DNA of 48,745 bases from NCBI GenBank assembly GCA_018713215.1, contig DVFO01000106.1, forward strand, positions 1 to 48,745. The letters run 5' to 3'. A program made the position numbers and the translations under genes. The notes beneath the pieces are model-generated. The model was not told the DNA's origin, made no database searches, and saw only the letters and a program-made list of their open reading frames with translations. This DNA comes from Enterenecus faecium (GTDB taxonomy: Bacteria > Bacillota > Clostridia > Oscillospirales > Oscillospiraceae). Numbering within the stretch: position 1 is the first letter of the stretch; each line of letters starts with the position of its first letter. Shown here one piece after another: positions 42,367-48,745 of this stretch.

Positions 42367-43403
42367 CAGCTTTTCTTCTCGATGTTCACCCCGGTGTAGT
42401 AGTGGGTCAGGATGTCCTGCCAGCTGCTCCCCTGGGCGGCCATGGCGTTGGCCCCGTACTGGCTCATCCCCACCCCGTGGCCGTACCCAGTGACGGAAAA
42501 GGTGAATTGGTTCTCCTGATAGGTGACCTGGAAGCAGGCGGAGCGCAGGCCAAACAGGGTGCGCACCGCACCTCCGGACAGCTCCACGCCCCCCACCTTC
42601 ATGCTCCCCACCCGGCCGGAGGCGGTGAGAGTCATCCCCGACAGCCACCCCGCCGGGTCCCCGGACAGGTCGGCATCGGGGTAGGCCTCCTTCACCTTCT
42701 TCTCCACCTCCTCCCGGGTGAGGGTGACAGTGGAGTAGTAGTTGGGCACCTCCTCCCCCTCGGGGCTGGACACCGACACCAGGTAGGGCAGGCTGTTGCC
42801 CCACACCGCCTGGGCGTCCTCAGTGGAGGCGGTGGAGGAGGAGAAGAACACCGCCTGAATGGGCTTGCCGTCGTAGGTCATCACCTGGCCCGCGGTGTCA
42901 GACACCGCCTGGGTGATCTTCTCGGTGTAGCTCTGAGCGTTGTCTTTCCAATTCTCTTTGGCCTTCTGGGGGTCTATGTAGGCCTGACAGCACCCGGAGT
43001 CGGCGCAGATGTCCGCCTCCTGGTCCTTATGGGCGTTGGCACCCATCTTCCACAGGGAATAGGTGCGGGCGCACACCGCCTGGGCCCGCAGGGCCTGGGG
43101 CTCAAAGGAGGCAGGCATCTCGGCAGCCACCACCCGCCACAGGTAGTCGGCCATGGTCATCTCCTCCACCTTCCCCTCCCCCACCAGCACCCGGACCTTC
43201 TGGCGGTTGTCCCAAGTCTCCTCTGCCTGGGCCGTCTGGGACACCACCGGGGTGGGATTGGCGGGCAGAGTCTCCAACAGGCCCTGTTCTCCCTCAGCCT
43301 GTCCCAGGGCCAAAAGTGGAAATAAAAACAGGGTTGCGACCCCCATCAGCACTCCTGCGGCAAAAATCCGGGTGGCCTCCCGGTCAATGGGCCATCGTCC
43401 CAC
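42366..43403 (-). CDS. spoIID: Stage II sporulation protein D
   Basis: This 345-residue protein has one N-terminal membrane helix (about 12-34) and an extracytoplasmic SpoIID domain. SpoIID is a lytic transglycosylase that works with SpoIIP in engulfment. Visible hallmarks are 'MADYLWRVVAAEMPASFEPQ' with the catalytic Glu in AAEMP, 'LRAQAVCARTYSL', the CADSGCCQAY segment, 'VFFSSSTASTEDAQAVWG' and the C-terminal 'GYGHGVGMSQYGANAMA'. A GTG at 43439 is in frame, but AGGAGGAG lies just before the GTG at 43403, which is therefore preferred and leaves room for a leader. It is divergent from citrate synthase. Confidence 0.92.
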   Translation of the reverse strand: MGRWPIDREATRIFAAGVLMGVATLFLFPLLALGQAEGEQGLLETLPANPTPVVSQTAQAEETWDNRQKVRVLVGEGKVEEMTMADYLWRVVAAEMPASFEPQALRAQAVCARTYSLWKMGANAHKDQEADICADSGCCQAYIDPQKAKENWKDNAQSYTEKITQAVSDTAGQVMTYDGKPIQAVFFSSSTASTEDAQAVWGNSLPYLVSVSSPEGEEVPNYYSTVTLTREEVEKKVKEAYPDADLSGDPAGWLSGMTLTASGRVGSMKVGGVELSGGAVRTLFGLRSACFQVTYQENQFTFSVTGYGHGVGMSQYGANAMAAQGSSWQDILTHYYTGVNIEKKS

Positions 43404-43426
43404 GAGCCTCTCCTCCTCGTTTCGTC

Positions 43427-43455
43427 TTGACTGTTGCACTTTAATACGCTATACT
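43427..43455 (+). promoter_or_regulatory. Promoter for citrate synthase
   Basis: TTGACT (43427-43432), 17 bases, TATACT (43450-43455). Strong match, about 60 bases before the ATG. Confidence 0.75.
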
Positions 43456-43519
43456 GAATAGAAACCGCCCGAGGCCCATTCCGGGTCCTTCCACCCCCCG
43501 GCGATTTAGGAGGTGCACC

Positions 43520-44902
43520 ATGTATTCCATCAATTCCTTCGACCTCATGGATGGACGTTCCCTGTCCTTCCTTCAACATATATGCAGCGAGTATGCTCCT
43601 CAGCACCAAATCCCTGCCTCTCTGTATGAGAAGTACGGGGTAAAGCGGGGGCTGCGTAACGCTGATGGCACCGGTGTCATGGCGGGCATCACCAACATCG
43701 CCAACGTCCGGGGCTATTACCTCCAGGACGGCGAGCGTGTCCCCGCCCCCGGCCAGCTCATCTACCGCGGCATTGACGTGTGTGAGCTCATTGAGGGCTT
43801 TTTGAAGGAGGGCCGCTTCGGCTACGAGGAGACCGCCTATCTGCTTCTCTTCGGCTCCCTGCCCTCCAAGGAGGAGCTGTCCACCTTCCAGGGTATGCTC
43901 AACCACTACCGCAATCTGCCCCCCGGATTCACCGAGGACATGATTTTGAAGGGGCCCAGTCGGAACCTGATGAACAAGCTGGCCCGCTCCACCCTGTCCC
44001 TATACTCCTATGACCCGGACCCGGACAACAACAACCTGGACGTGGAGCTGTTCCAGGCCATCCAGCTCATTGCCCGGTTCCCCGTCATTGTGGCCCACGC
44101 CTACGCCTGTAAGCGCCACTACTTCGACAATGAGTCCCTGGTGCTCCACCGGCCCCAGGATGGGCTGAGCGTGGCGGAGAACTTCCTGTGCTCCATCCGC
44201 CCGGATAAGAAGTTCAGCCAGGCGGAGGCCCGGCTGCTGGATTTGTGTCTGGTGCTGCACATGGACCACGGCGGCGGCAACAACTCCGCCTTCGCCTGCC
44301 GTGTCCTCTCCTCCTCCGGCACGGACATCTACTCCGCCATTGCCGCCGCTGTAGGCTCTCTGAAAGGCCCCCGGCACGGCGGCGCCAACAAGAAGGTCAT
44401 GGAGATGTTCGGCCACATTGAGCGGGACGTGAAGGACTGGTCCAGCGACGACGAGGTGGCCGCCTACTTAGAGAAGATTCTGAAGAAAGAGGCGGGAGAC
44501 CGCTCTGGCCTCATCTACGGCATGGGCCACGCCATCTACACCCTCTCCGACCCCCGTGCCGTGATGCTCAAACGGTTTGCCCGGGAAGTGGCGGAAGAGC
44601 GGGGCTTTGTGGAGGAGCTGGAGCTGTTTGAGCGGGTGGAAAAGCTGGCCCCCGAGGTGTTCCACCGGGTCACCGGCCAGAACAAGGTCATGTGCGCCAA
44701 CGTAGACTTGTACTCCGGCCTGGTGTACAAGATGATGGGCATTCCCCCCGAGCTGTACACCCCCCTGTTTGCCATCGCCCGCATTGTGGGCTGGTGTGCC
44801 CACCGGGTGGAGGAGGTCTACAACCCCTCCGGCCGCATCATCCGTCCCGCCTACAAGGCGGTGTGCCCCATGCGGGACTATGTGCCCCTGGAAAATCGGT
44901 AA
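43520..44902 (+). CDS. Citrate synthase
   Basis: This 460-residue cytoplasmic enzyme condenses oxaloacetate and acetyl-CoA to citrate. The catalytic triad of the family can be placed at H286 (GPRHGGAN), H337 (GMGHAIY) and D396 (NVDLYSG). The conserved substrate-binding HMDHGGGNNSAF (H250) and 'YRGIDVCELIE' near residue 82 are also seen. It is slightly longer at the N-terminus than typical bacterial type I enzymes (about 370-430), as in many anaerobic Clostridia. ATG at 43520 follows AGGAGGTG. It is monocistronic with its own promoter and terminator. A 2-methylcitrate synthase activity cannot be excluded. Confidence 0.95.
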   Translation: MYSINSFDLMDGRSLSFLQHICSEYAPQHQIPASLYEKYGVKRGLRNADGTGVMAGITNIANVRGYYLQDGERVPAPGQLIYRGIDVCELIEGFLKEGRFGYEETAYLLLFGSLPSKEELSTFQGMLNHYRNLPPGFTEDMILKGPSRNLMNKLARSTLSLYSYDPDPDNNNLDVELFQAIQLIARFPVIVAHAYACKRHYFDNESLVLHRPQDGLSVAENFLCSIRPDKKFSQAEARLLDLCLVLHMDHGGGNNSAFACRVLSSSGTDIYSAIAAAVGSLKGPRHGGANKKVMEMFGHIERDVKDWSSDDEVAAYLEKILKKEAGDRSGLIYGMGHAIYTLSDPRAVMLKRFAREVAEERGFVEELELFERVEKLAPEVFHRVTGQNKVMCANVDLYSGLVYKMMGIPPELYTPLFAIARIVGWCAHRVEEVYNPSGRIIRPAYKAVCPMRDYVPLENR

Positions 44903-44912
44903 GAACAGAAAT

Positions 44913-44954
44913 AAGAGCCAATGCAGGCCCCAAGGGTCTGTATTGGCTCTTTTT
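44913..44954 (+). terminator. Citrate synthase terminator
   Basis: AAGAGCCAAT pairs with ATTGGCTCTT and is followed by TTTT. Confidence 0.85.
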
Positions 44955-44995
44955 GGTGTGCCGCAATGATTTCTCAGGCGCAAACCATCGTCCCT

Positions 44996-45017
44996 GCCAG
45001 GGACGCTCCGCTGGGCC
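44996..45017 (-). repeat. Solo right end of the large repeat element
   Basis: On the minus strand it reads GGCCCAGCGGAGCGTCCC plus TGGC, the right-end sequence of copies B-D. No body is attached, so it is the trace of another, lost copy in inverted orientation. Confidence 0.6.
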
Positions 45018-45048
45018 TCAGTGATTTCCAGGCCCAATGCCTCCCTTG

Positions 45049-45090
45049 TGTAAAGGGAGGTGGCGCGGCGTAGCCGTGACGGAGGGATTG
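45049..45090 (+). repeat. Small two-hairpin repeat left of copy D
   Basis: CCTCCCTT-GTGT-AAAGGGAGG is followed by the hairpin CGCGGC-GTA-GCCGTG and a CGGAGGGATTG tail. It is the same design as at 27816-27869. Confidence 0.75.
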
Positions 45091-45112
45091 ACGGTCTAAG
45101 TGGCCTAGCTCT

Positions 45113-45657
45113 GGCTTGCCAGCCTGGTGGGGACGCTTCCCGCTGGGGGTGCCTTTTGAGCGGGCAAAAGGCACCAAAACCCGCTTATGGCGTTCCCCCC
45201 TAAGAACCTCCCTGGGGTACGAGGCTGGACCTGCGTCATGTCTATATTCGGCCCGTTACCCTTGCCGTGGCTCCTGTTCCTGCCACCACACCAGGCCACC
45301 CTGGGCAGCTGGCCCTACAGCTAGGTGGTTTCCATCTCCGGGCCTACCCTGGCCAAGCGGCGTTCCCGCCGCCGGGAGCCTGGCCGCCGATCGCTGGGAA
45401 CAGCGACTCACCAGAGTAAGGCCCTGGCGATAGAAGTAGTATTTGTCAGAGGAGTAGGCACGTTCTGTAGAATTTCCACGCCTTCTATGTGACCCCACCG
45501 GACCAAGGGCTGAAAAGAGAAAGGCGCACCCTCCACCCAGCACCGCGGGGTGGATTCCACAAGGCGGGGGAAGGCCCCGCCTTTGGCGATTCTTTCCCCG
45601 ATTTCTCATCGGGGAGAAATCGGGCCCAGCGGAGCGTCCCCGCCAGGCTGGCAAGCC
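45113..45657 (+). repeat. Large structured repeat element, copy D (complete, longest ends)
   Basis: The ends are the most extensive inverted repeats seen: GGCTTGCCAGCCTG at the left and CAGGCTGGCAAGCC at the right, continuous with GGGGACGCT..CGCTGGG and CCCAGCG.AGCGTCCCC. The core from GGGGACGC to GCGTCCCC is 513 bases. It carries GGTGCCTTTTG/CAAAAGGCACC (45148-45175), a TCGCTG-GGAA-CAGCGA hairpin (45391-45406), GGCGGGG/CCCCGCC and CCCGATTTCTC/GAGAAATCGGG. It lies between convergent citrate synthase and the surface-protein relic. Open frames of around 100 codons on either strand inside are not genes. Confidence 0.85.
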
Positions 45658-45681
45658 TGAACGAAGAAACTGATTGGAGGA

Positions 45682-45734
45682 CAATCCCTCCGACCCGGCT
45701 TGCGCCGGGCCACCTCCCTTTACACAAGGGAGGC
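45682..45734 (-). repeat. Small two-hairpin repeat right of copy D (inverted)
   Basis: On the minus strand GCCTCCCTT-GTGT-AAAGGGAGG, then hairpin CCCGGC-GCAA-GCCGGG, then TCGGAGGGATTG. With 45049-45090 it forms a facing pair around copy D. Confidence 0.75.
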
Positions 45735-45743
45735 TTTCGAAGC

Positions 45744-45780
45744 AAAAAGTACGGCCAGCTTTCGCTGACCGTACTTTTTT
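45744..45780 (-). terminator. Terminator of the surface-protein relic
   Basis: On the minus strand AAAAAGTACGGTCAGC-GAAA-GCTGGCCGTACTTTTT, identical to the terminator at 36944-36979. Confidence 0.85.
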
Positions 45781-45793
45781 GCTTGATTGGAGA

Positions 45794-46269
45794 TTAGCTG
45801 TGGCGACGGCGCACCACCACGGTGGTACCCATCAGCACAGCAGCGGCGGCCAGAGCGGCCACGTACACCATCAGCTGGGCGGAGTCGCCAGTCTGAGGCA
45901 CGTTCTCGGGCTTCTCGGTAGCCTGGGGCTTGTCGGTGTTCTCAGGCTTCTGAGAGGTCTCGGGCTTGTCGGTGGTCTCGGGAGCGCCACCGGCGGTGAG
46001 GCCGTCCATGGCAGAGGTCTTGGCGCCGTTGGTGGACCAGCGGGACTGGTTCTGCTTGTTGGTCTCGTCTCGGTTGACAATGCCGTCAATGGCCTTGTCT
46101 GCGCCCCAGTAGTTGGTCTCGGTGTCGTTGGCGGTGGCCGTACCCGTCAGGGCGTGGTTGATTTGGGTGGTCTCCTGGTCGGGGACTGGGCCTGGGTGGC
46201 CATGGGGGTCAGCAGAATGGCCGCAGCCGACAGGGCCGCTGTCCATCGCTTCCATTGTCTTTGCTTCAT
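45794..46269 (-). pseudogene. Relic of a sortase-anchored CBM32 surface protein
   Basis: Read on the minus strand, ATG at 46269 (AAGGAG 7 bases upstream) opens a signal peptide (MKQRQWKRWTAALSAAAILL, then an Ala-rich end). The frame stops soon after a run of four C's (plus strand GGGG at 46181-46184). One more C would join it to a frame encoding 'INHALTGTATANDTETNYWG' and 'SRWSTNG', the first 45 or so residues of a CBM32/F5-8C domain. That domain ends abruptly and runs straight into the last residues of a FIVAR repeat (AMDGLTAGG), the Pro/Glu/Lys linker, a VPQTGD sorting signal, hydrophobic helix and RRRHS tail. Nearly the whole body of a large protein has therefore been deleted, and the rest is frameshifted. 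A 47-base stretch (45966-46012) is identical to the GH127 gene tail. Confidence 0.8.
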
Positions 46270-46390
46270 ACTCATACTCCTTCTTCTCCCAATTTGTGGT
46301 TTCCTTCCTCGAGATTGTGCACTTTGCTTCCCCAGAACCATATCATACCAACCCTTTTTCATCAATTCCGTTGCGTTCCACAGATGTCAC

Positions 46391-46438
46391 AAAAAAATAC
46401 CGCCGTTCCCGGCCCCACCAGGGGGACGGAAACGGCGG
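46391..46438 (-). terminator. Terminator of the DUF7916 gene
   Basis: CCGCCGTT pairs with AACGGCGG, extended by CCG/CGG with a mismatch. TATTTTTTT follows on the minus strand. Confidence 0.8.
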
Positions 46439-46445
46439 CCAGGGG

Positions 46446-47366
46446 TCAGCGGTTCACGGAACAGGCCATGCGGTGATAGGTGTGGCGGATGCCACGGATG
46501 GCCACAGAATAGGCCTGGATGTTCTCCGGCAGGGACATGCCAGCGTAGCCCGCATCCCCCAGGTGGTGGATGTCGGTGCCGGTCATCTTGCACATCAGGG
46601 CAAGGCGCCGGATGGTGTCCACGTCCGCCCCCTCCTGGGAGGTACCGATGGCGGTGATGGTCAGGCAGCCCAGGGAGTGGGCGTGGGTGACCAGGCCTCT
46701 GACATACTCCATGGTGATGCCGGGGACGGTGCCGGGGGCGGGCAGAAGGATGATGTCCGCTCCGGCCTGGGCGAAGGCATCGATGTCGGCGGTGGTGATG
46801 ATGTGCTCGGCCCCCTCGGTGAGGATGCCGGAGGCGTGCATCTTGCCGGCGGCCAGAATGAGCCGGTCTCCCAGCTCCGCCTTGTACTCCTTCAAGGTGC
46901 GCACAATGGCCTCATTGGTCACACCCACCCCGGGATTTCCGGTGAGGAGGATGAAGTTCACCCCCATGTCCGCGGCCCGGCGGGCATTTTCCAGGGTGGC
47001 CTTCCGCCCGTCGGTCATGGCCCACAGGTCCCCCTCCTCCTGCTCCAGAGGCTGGTCCACTGGCTCCAGGTTGATGCCGATGGGGCGGCCGGTGAGGGCC
47101 TTGAGCTTGGCCACCACCGACCTGGGCTCGCACTTGGGCAGGCCCTGGATGACAGGTTTTTGTACGTCAAACATGTTTAAAAGCAGAATATCCGCCCCCA
47201 TAGCGGCGGTAAACTCGGCGTTGGTGACGTTGCCCAGCATGGGCTGGATATAGCCGATGGACTCGCAGGCCAGCACCCGGCCCTCCGAGCCGGCAATGGA
47301 GGCCAGCAGCTCCTCCTTATTCATGGTGCGAAAGTCCGAGGCGGTACAGTCAAGCAGTCGTTTCAT
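46446..47366 (-). CDS. DUF7916-like TIM-barrel-type protein
   Basis: This 306-residue soluble protein looks like an alpha/beta barrel with repeated beta-strand/Gly motifs: 'AAMGADILLLNMFDVQKPVI', GRPIGINLEPVD, 'GVNFILLTGNPGVGVTN', 'RLILAAGKMHASGI', 'AGADIILLPAPGTVPGI' and 'LTITAIGTSQEGAD'. The order of these motifs resembles a family I know as DUF7916, with no proven reaction. The His/Gly-rich end ('DIHHLGDAGYAGMSLPENI') is conserved-looking and may form the active site. ATG at 47366 follows AAGGAGAG; a farther upstream start lacks a ribosome site. The gene has its own promoter and terminator. Confidence 0.75.
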   Translation of the reverse strand: MKRLLDCTASDFRTMNKEELLASIAGSEGRVLACESIGYIQPMLGNVTNAEFTAAMGADILLLNMFDVQKPVIQGLPKCEPRSVVAKLKALTGRPIGINLEPVDQPLEQEEGDLWAMTDGRKATLENARRAADMGVNFILLTGNPGVGVTNEAIVRTLKEYKAELGDRLILAAGKMHASGILTEGAEHIITTADIDAFAQAGADIILLPAPGTVPGITMEYVRGLVTHAHSLGCLTITAIGTSQEGADVDTIRRLALMCKMTGTDIHHLGDAGYAGMSLPENIQAYSVAIRGIRHTYHRMACSVNR

Positions 47367-47397
47367 GACAGTCTCTCCTTGTCTTTGGGATACGTTC

Positions 47398-47427
47398 ATT
47401 ATACCACAGAATCCATGGACTTGTCCG
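47398..47427 (-). promoter_or_regulatory. Promoter for the DUF7916 gene
   Basis: On the minus strand a perfect TATAAT (47403-47398) with CGGACA (47427-47422) at 18 bases. Confidence 0.5.
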
Positions 47428-47456
47428 TCTCTCCCCTAACTATATCATCTTTCTCA

Positions 47457-48745
47457 TTACGCCCCATTTTTTGTGCTGTCGTGTTTTTGGTCCTGCTTTT
47501 CCTTACATTGAAAGAAACCGGCGCCAAACATAAATACACCTGTTAAAAATGAAGCAACATCCAAGAATAACGCCATTGCCAAAGCAAATACCGCCATGAG
47601 GCTAAAATCGTATTTAAAATAATTGATTGCCTTTTCAAACCCACTGATATTTTCCAGCAAATCTCGATTAATCGTATAGGCAGACTGTAGGACTTGCTCC
47701 GAATCAGAATAGTAATTGCTCACCAATTCTAGTCCTTCCGAGTTTTCCACGTCCCCACCTACATCCACATCCGGCAATGACTTTACAAACGAAACAAATT
47801 TTGAAAAGTGCTGCTTTCTCTCCTTCACCCACTGATCCTCCGAAACCACCTTTATGTTCTCATCTGAAGCCGGAAGATCCGTTTCGTCCTCGCCTTTAAT
47901 GTAATAAGTTGTATTTTTTAAATCATCATCAATAAATTTATCAATATCATCCCTTAACTCCACATATTTAACATAGTCATTAAATGCCTCTTGAAAGTCC
48001 TCTAAATTGTTAAGTTGCTCCACATCAATCCCATTTTCATTGCTCTGACCTCCATTGCTCTGACCTCCATTGCTCTGGCCTCCATTGCTCTGGCCTCCAT
48101 TGCTCTGGCCTCCATTCAGTATTAGTTCTTGTTGACTGGATAAGAATTTCTGTATTTCATCAATGTTAGTTCTGTTTTGTTGACTTTTGTTGTGTTCACT
48201 AGTATATATGAATGCAAGAATATCCTGTATACTGGCAGAATCCTTCGTGTTAGCACTTACAGAAGAAGCAGCAGCCTGGTATACAGGCAGTATCGTCTCA
48301 TAGAACGACTTGAGCGATTGGAGGTTGCTCTTCAGGTCATTAAGCGCCGCCACAGCTTTTTGCTTATACTGTGAAACGGCTAAACGATAATGTCTGCTCT
48401 CCAACTGATTTACATGCTCCACAGTTTCATCGACAAGTTTAATTCCTGCATCCAATGCAGAAATTTGTGTCTTTATACCAGTTTCATCTGTATATTCCAC
48501 TTGTTCTTTCGCTTTTTTTAGCCCATTGTAAAAATTCAACGAAGACTTATATGTATTATTATATATCGCATCGTAAGTCCCTTTATACGTGATCAATGCA
48601 GACCGAATTGTTTTAAATTCTTGCGGATAACTGGCGTTTTGCAAATCTGCGTTCAACTCTTCCTCTGTATAAAACTCACCTTCCTCCTTTGTGTATTCTG
48701 TTATATTCAGGTTTCCCAAAACTTCTTTTATCTTTTTTTCATTCT
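47457..48745 (-). CDS. AT-rich coiled-coil membrane protein, 5' end outside window
   Basis: I do not recognise this protein. The frame stays open to the window edge (the residues before LGNLNITEYT read NEKKIKEV), so the true start is beyond base 48745. At least 428 residues are visible. Long hydrophilic helices with coiled-coil character fill most of it (for example YKSSLNFYNGLKKAKEQVEY and later segments). A run of five NGGQS pentapeptides sits in the middle, and a hydrophobic hairpin (FSLMAVFALAMALFLDVASF with a second helix) lies near the charged C-terminus. Base composition and codon use are strikingly AT-rich compared with all neighbours, a sign of horizontal transfer. The topology suggests a membrane-tethered helical protein; no function is assigned. 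Confidence 0.7.
   Translation of the reverse strand, partial: NEKKIKEVLGNLNITEYTKEEGEFYTEEELNADLQNASYPQEFKTIRSALITYKGTYDAIYNNTYKSSLNFYNGLKKAKEQVEYTDETGIKTQISALDAGIKLVDETVEHVNQLESRHYRLAVSQYKQKAVAALNDLKSNLQSLKSFYETILPVYQAAASSVSANTKDSASIQDILAFIYTSEHNKSQQNRTNIDEIQKFLSSQQELILNGGQSNGGQSNGGQSNGGQSNGGQSNENGIDVEQLNNLEDFQEAFNDYVKYVELRDDIDKFIDDDLKNTTYYIKGEDETDLPASDENIKVVSEDQWVKERKQHFSKFVSFVKSLPDVDVGGDVENSEGLELVSNYYSDSEQVLQSAYTINRDLLENISGFEKAINYFKYDFSLMAVFALAMALFLDVASFLTGVFMFGAGFFQCKEKQDQKHDSTKNGA
48038..48112 (-). repeat. Five 15-bp tandem repeats (NGGQS units)
   Basis: Two units read CATTGCTCTGACCTC and three read CATTGCTCTGGCCTC on the plus strand. They lie in frame in the unknown membrane protein, so unit gain or loss would change only linker length. 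Confidence 0.9.

Noticed and set aside
45113..45657. The large repeat as a group II intron remnant or IS-type transposon
   Set aside because: No domain V-like hairpin with the AGC triad, no GTGYG start, no reverse transcriptase or transposase frame. The ends pair imperfectly and no clear target-site duplication was found by eye.
48038..48112. The 15-bp tandem repeats as a CRISPR array or iteron origin
   Set aside because: The units are directly adjacent without spacers and stay in frame in a coding sequence, encoding NGGQS pentapeptides.

Overview
The window looks like chromosomal DNA of a high-GC, spore-forming gut Firmicute, most likely in or near Oscillospiraceae (Flavonifractor / Pseudoflavonifractor / Lawsonibacter-like). 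The basis is the strong C/G bias at third codon positions, the sporulation genes spoIIP and spoIID, large wall-anchored plant-glycan enzymes with FIVAR repeats and VPQTG sorting signals, and split small transporters typical of Clostridia. No rRNA, tRNA, CRISPR array, prophage or recognisable transposase gene was seen.

Layout. 0.2-1.9 kb: a GNAT acetyltransferase and a DUF1835/DUF3658 protein. 2-6.3 kb (minus strand): an ECF sigma factor, a membrane protein, an ABC ATPase and two ABC-2 permeases form one tightly packed operon. 6.4-11.2 kb (plus): a divergent MoxR ATPase - DUF58 - transglutaminase (TgpA-like) operon, followed by a DUF3592 membrane protein. 12-22 kb and 31.4-37 kb: three giant secreted, sortase-anchored enzymes, namely a GH127-type beta-L-arabinofuranosidase and two proteins that each carry two GH43 domains. 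Together they suggest cell-surface attack on arabinan, arabinoxylan or arabinosylated plant glycoprotein. Each has its own promoter. No transporter or arabinose catabolic gene lies nearby, so the released sugars must be handled from elsewhere. A fourth member of this surface-protein family survives only as a frameshifted, internally deleted relic at 45.8-46.3 kb.

Between and after these lie ordinary housekeeping or accessory genes: split TauE/SafE exporters, a CBS-domain protein, a stand-alone FeoB-type GTPase domain with a Cys-rich tail, a split chromate transporter operon with glutamine-dependent NAD synthetase, spoIIP, azlCD, a lipid kinase, an LTA-synthase-like sulfatase, an anion permease, spoIID, citrate synthase and a DUF7916 protein. 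The right edge (47.4 kb onward) is an AT-rich coiled-coil/membrane protein that runs off the window and is probably foreign.

The most unusual feature is non-coding. An approximately 513-bp element with pairing ends occurs three times complete (29.4, 37.0 and 45.1 kb) and once truncated (24.2 kb). Its copies differ by compensatory changes in several hairpins, one of which can form a pseudoknot, so it behaves like a large structured RNA and/or a non-autonomous mobile element. A second, approximately 55-bp, two-hairpin repeat occurs in facing pairs and brackets one copy of the large element.
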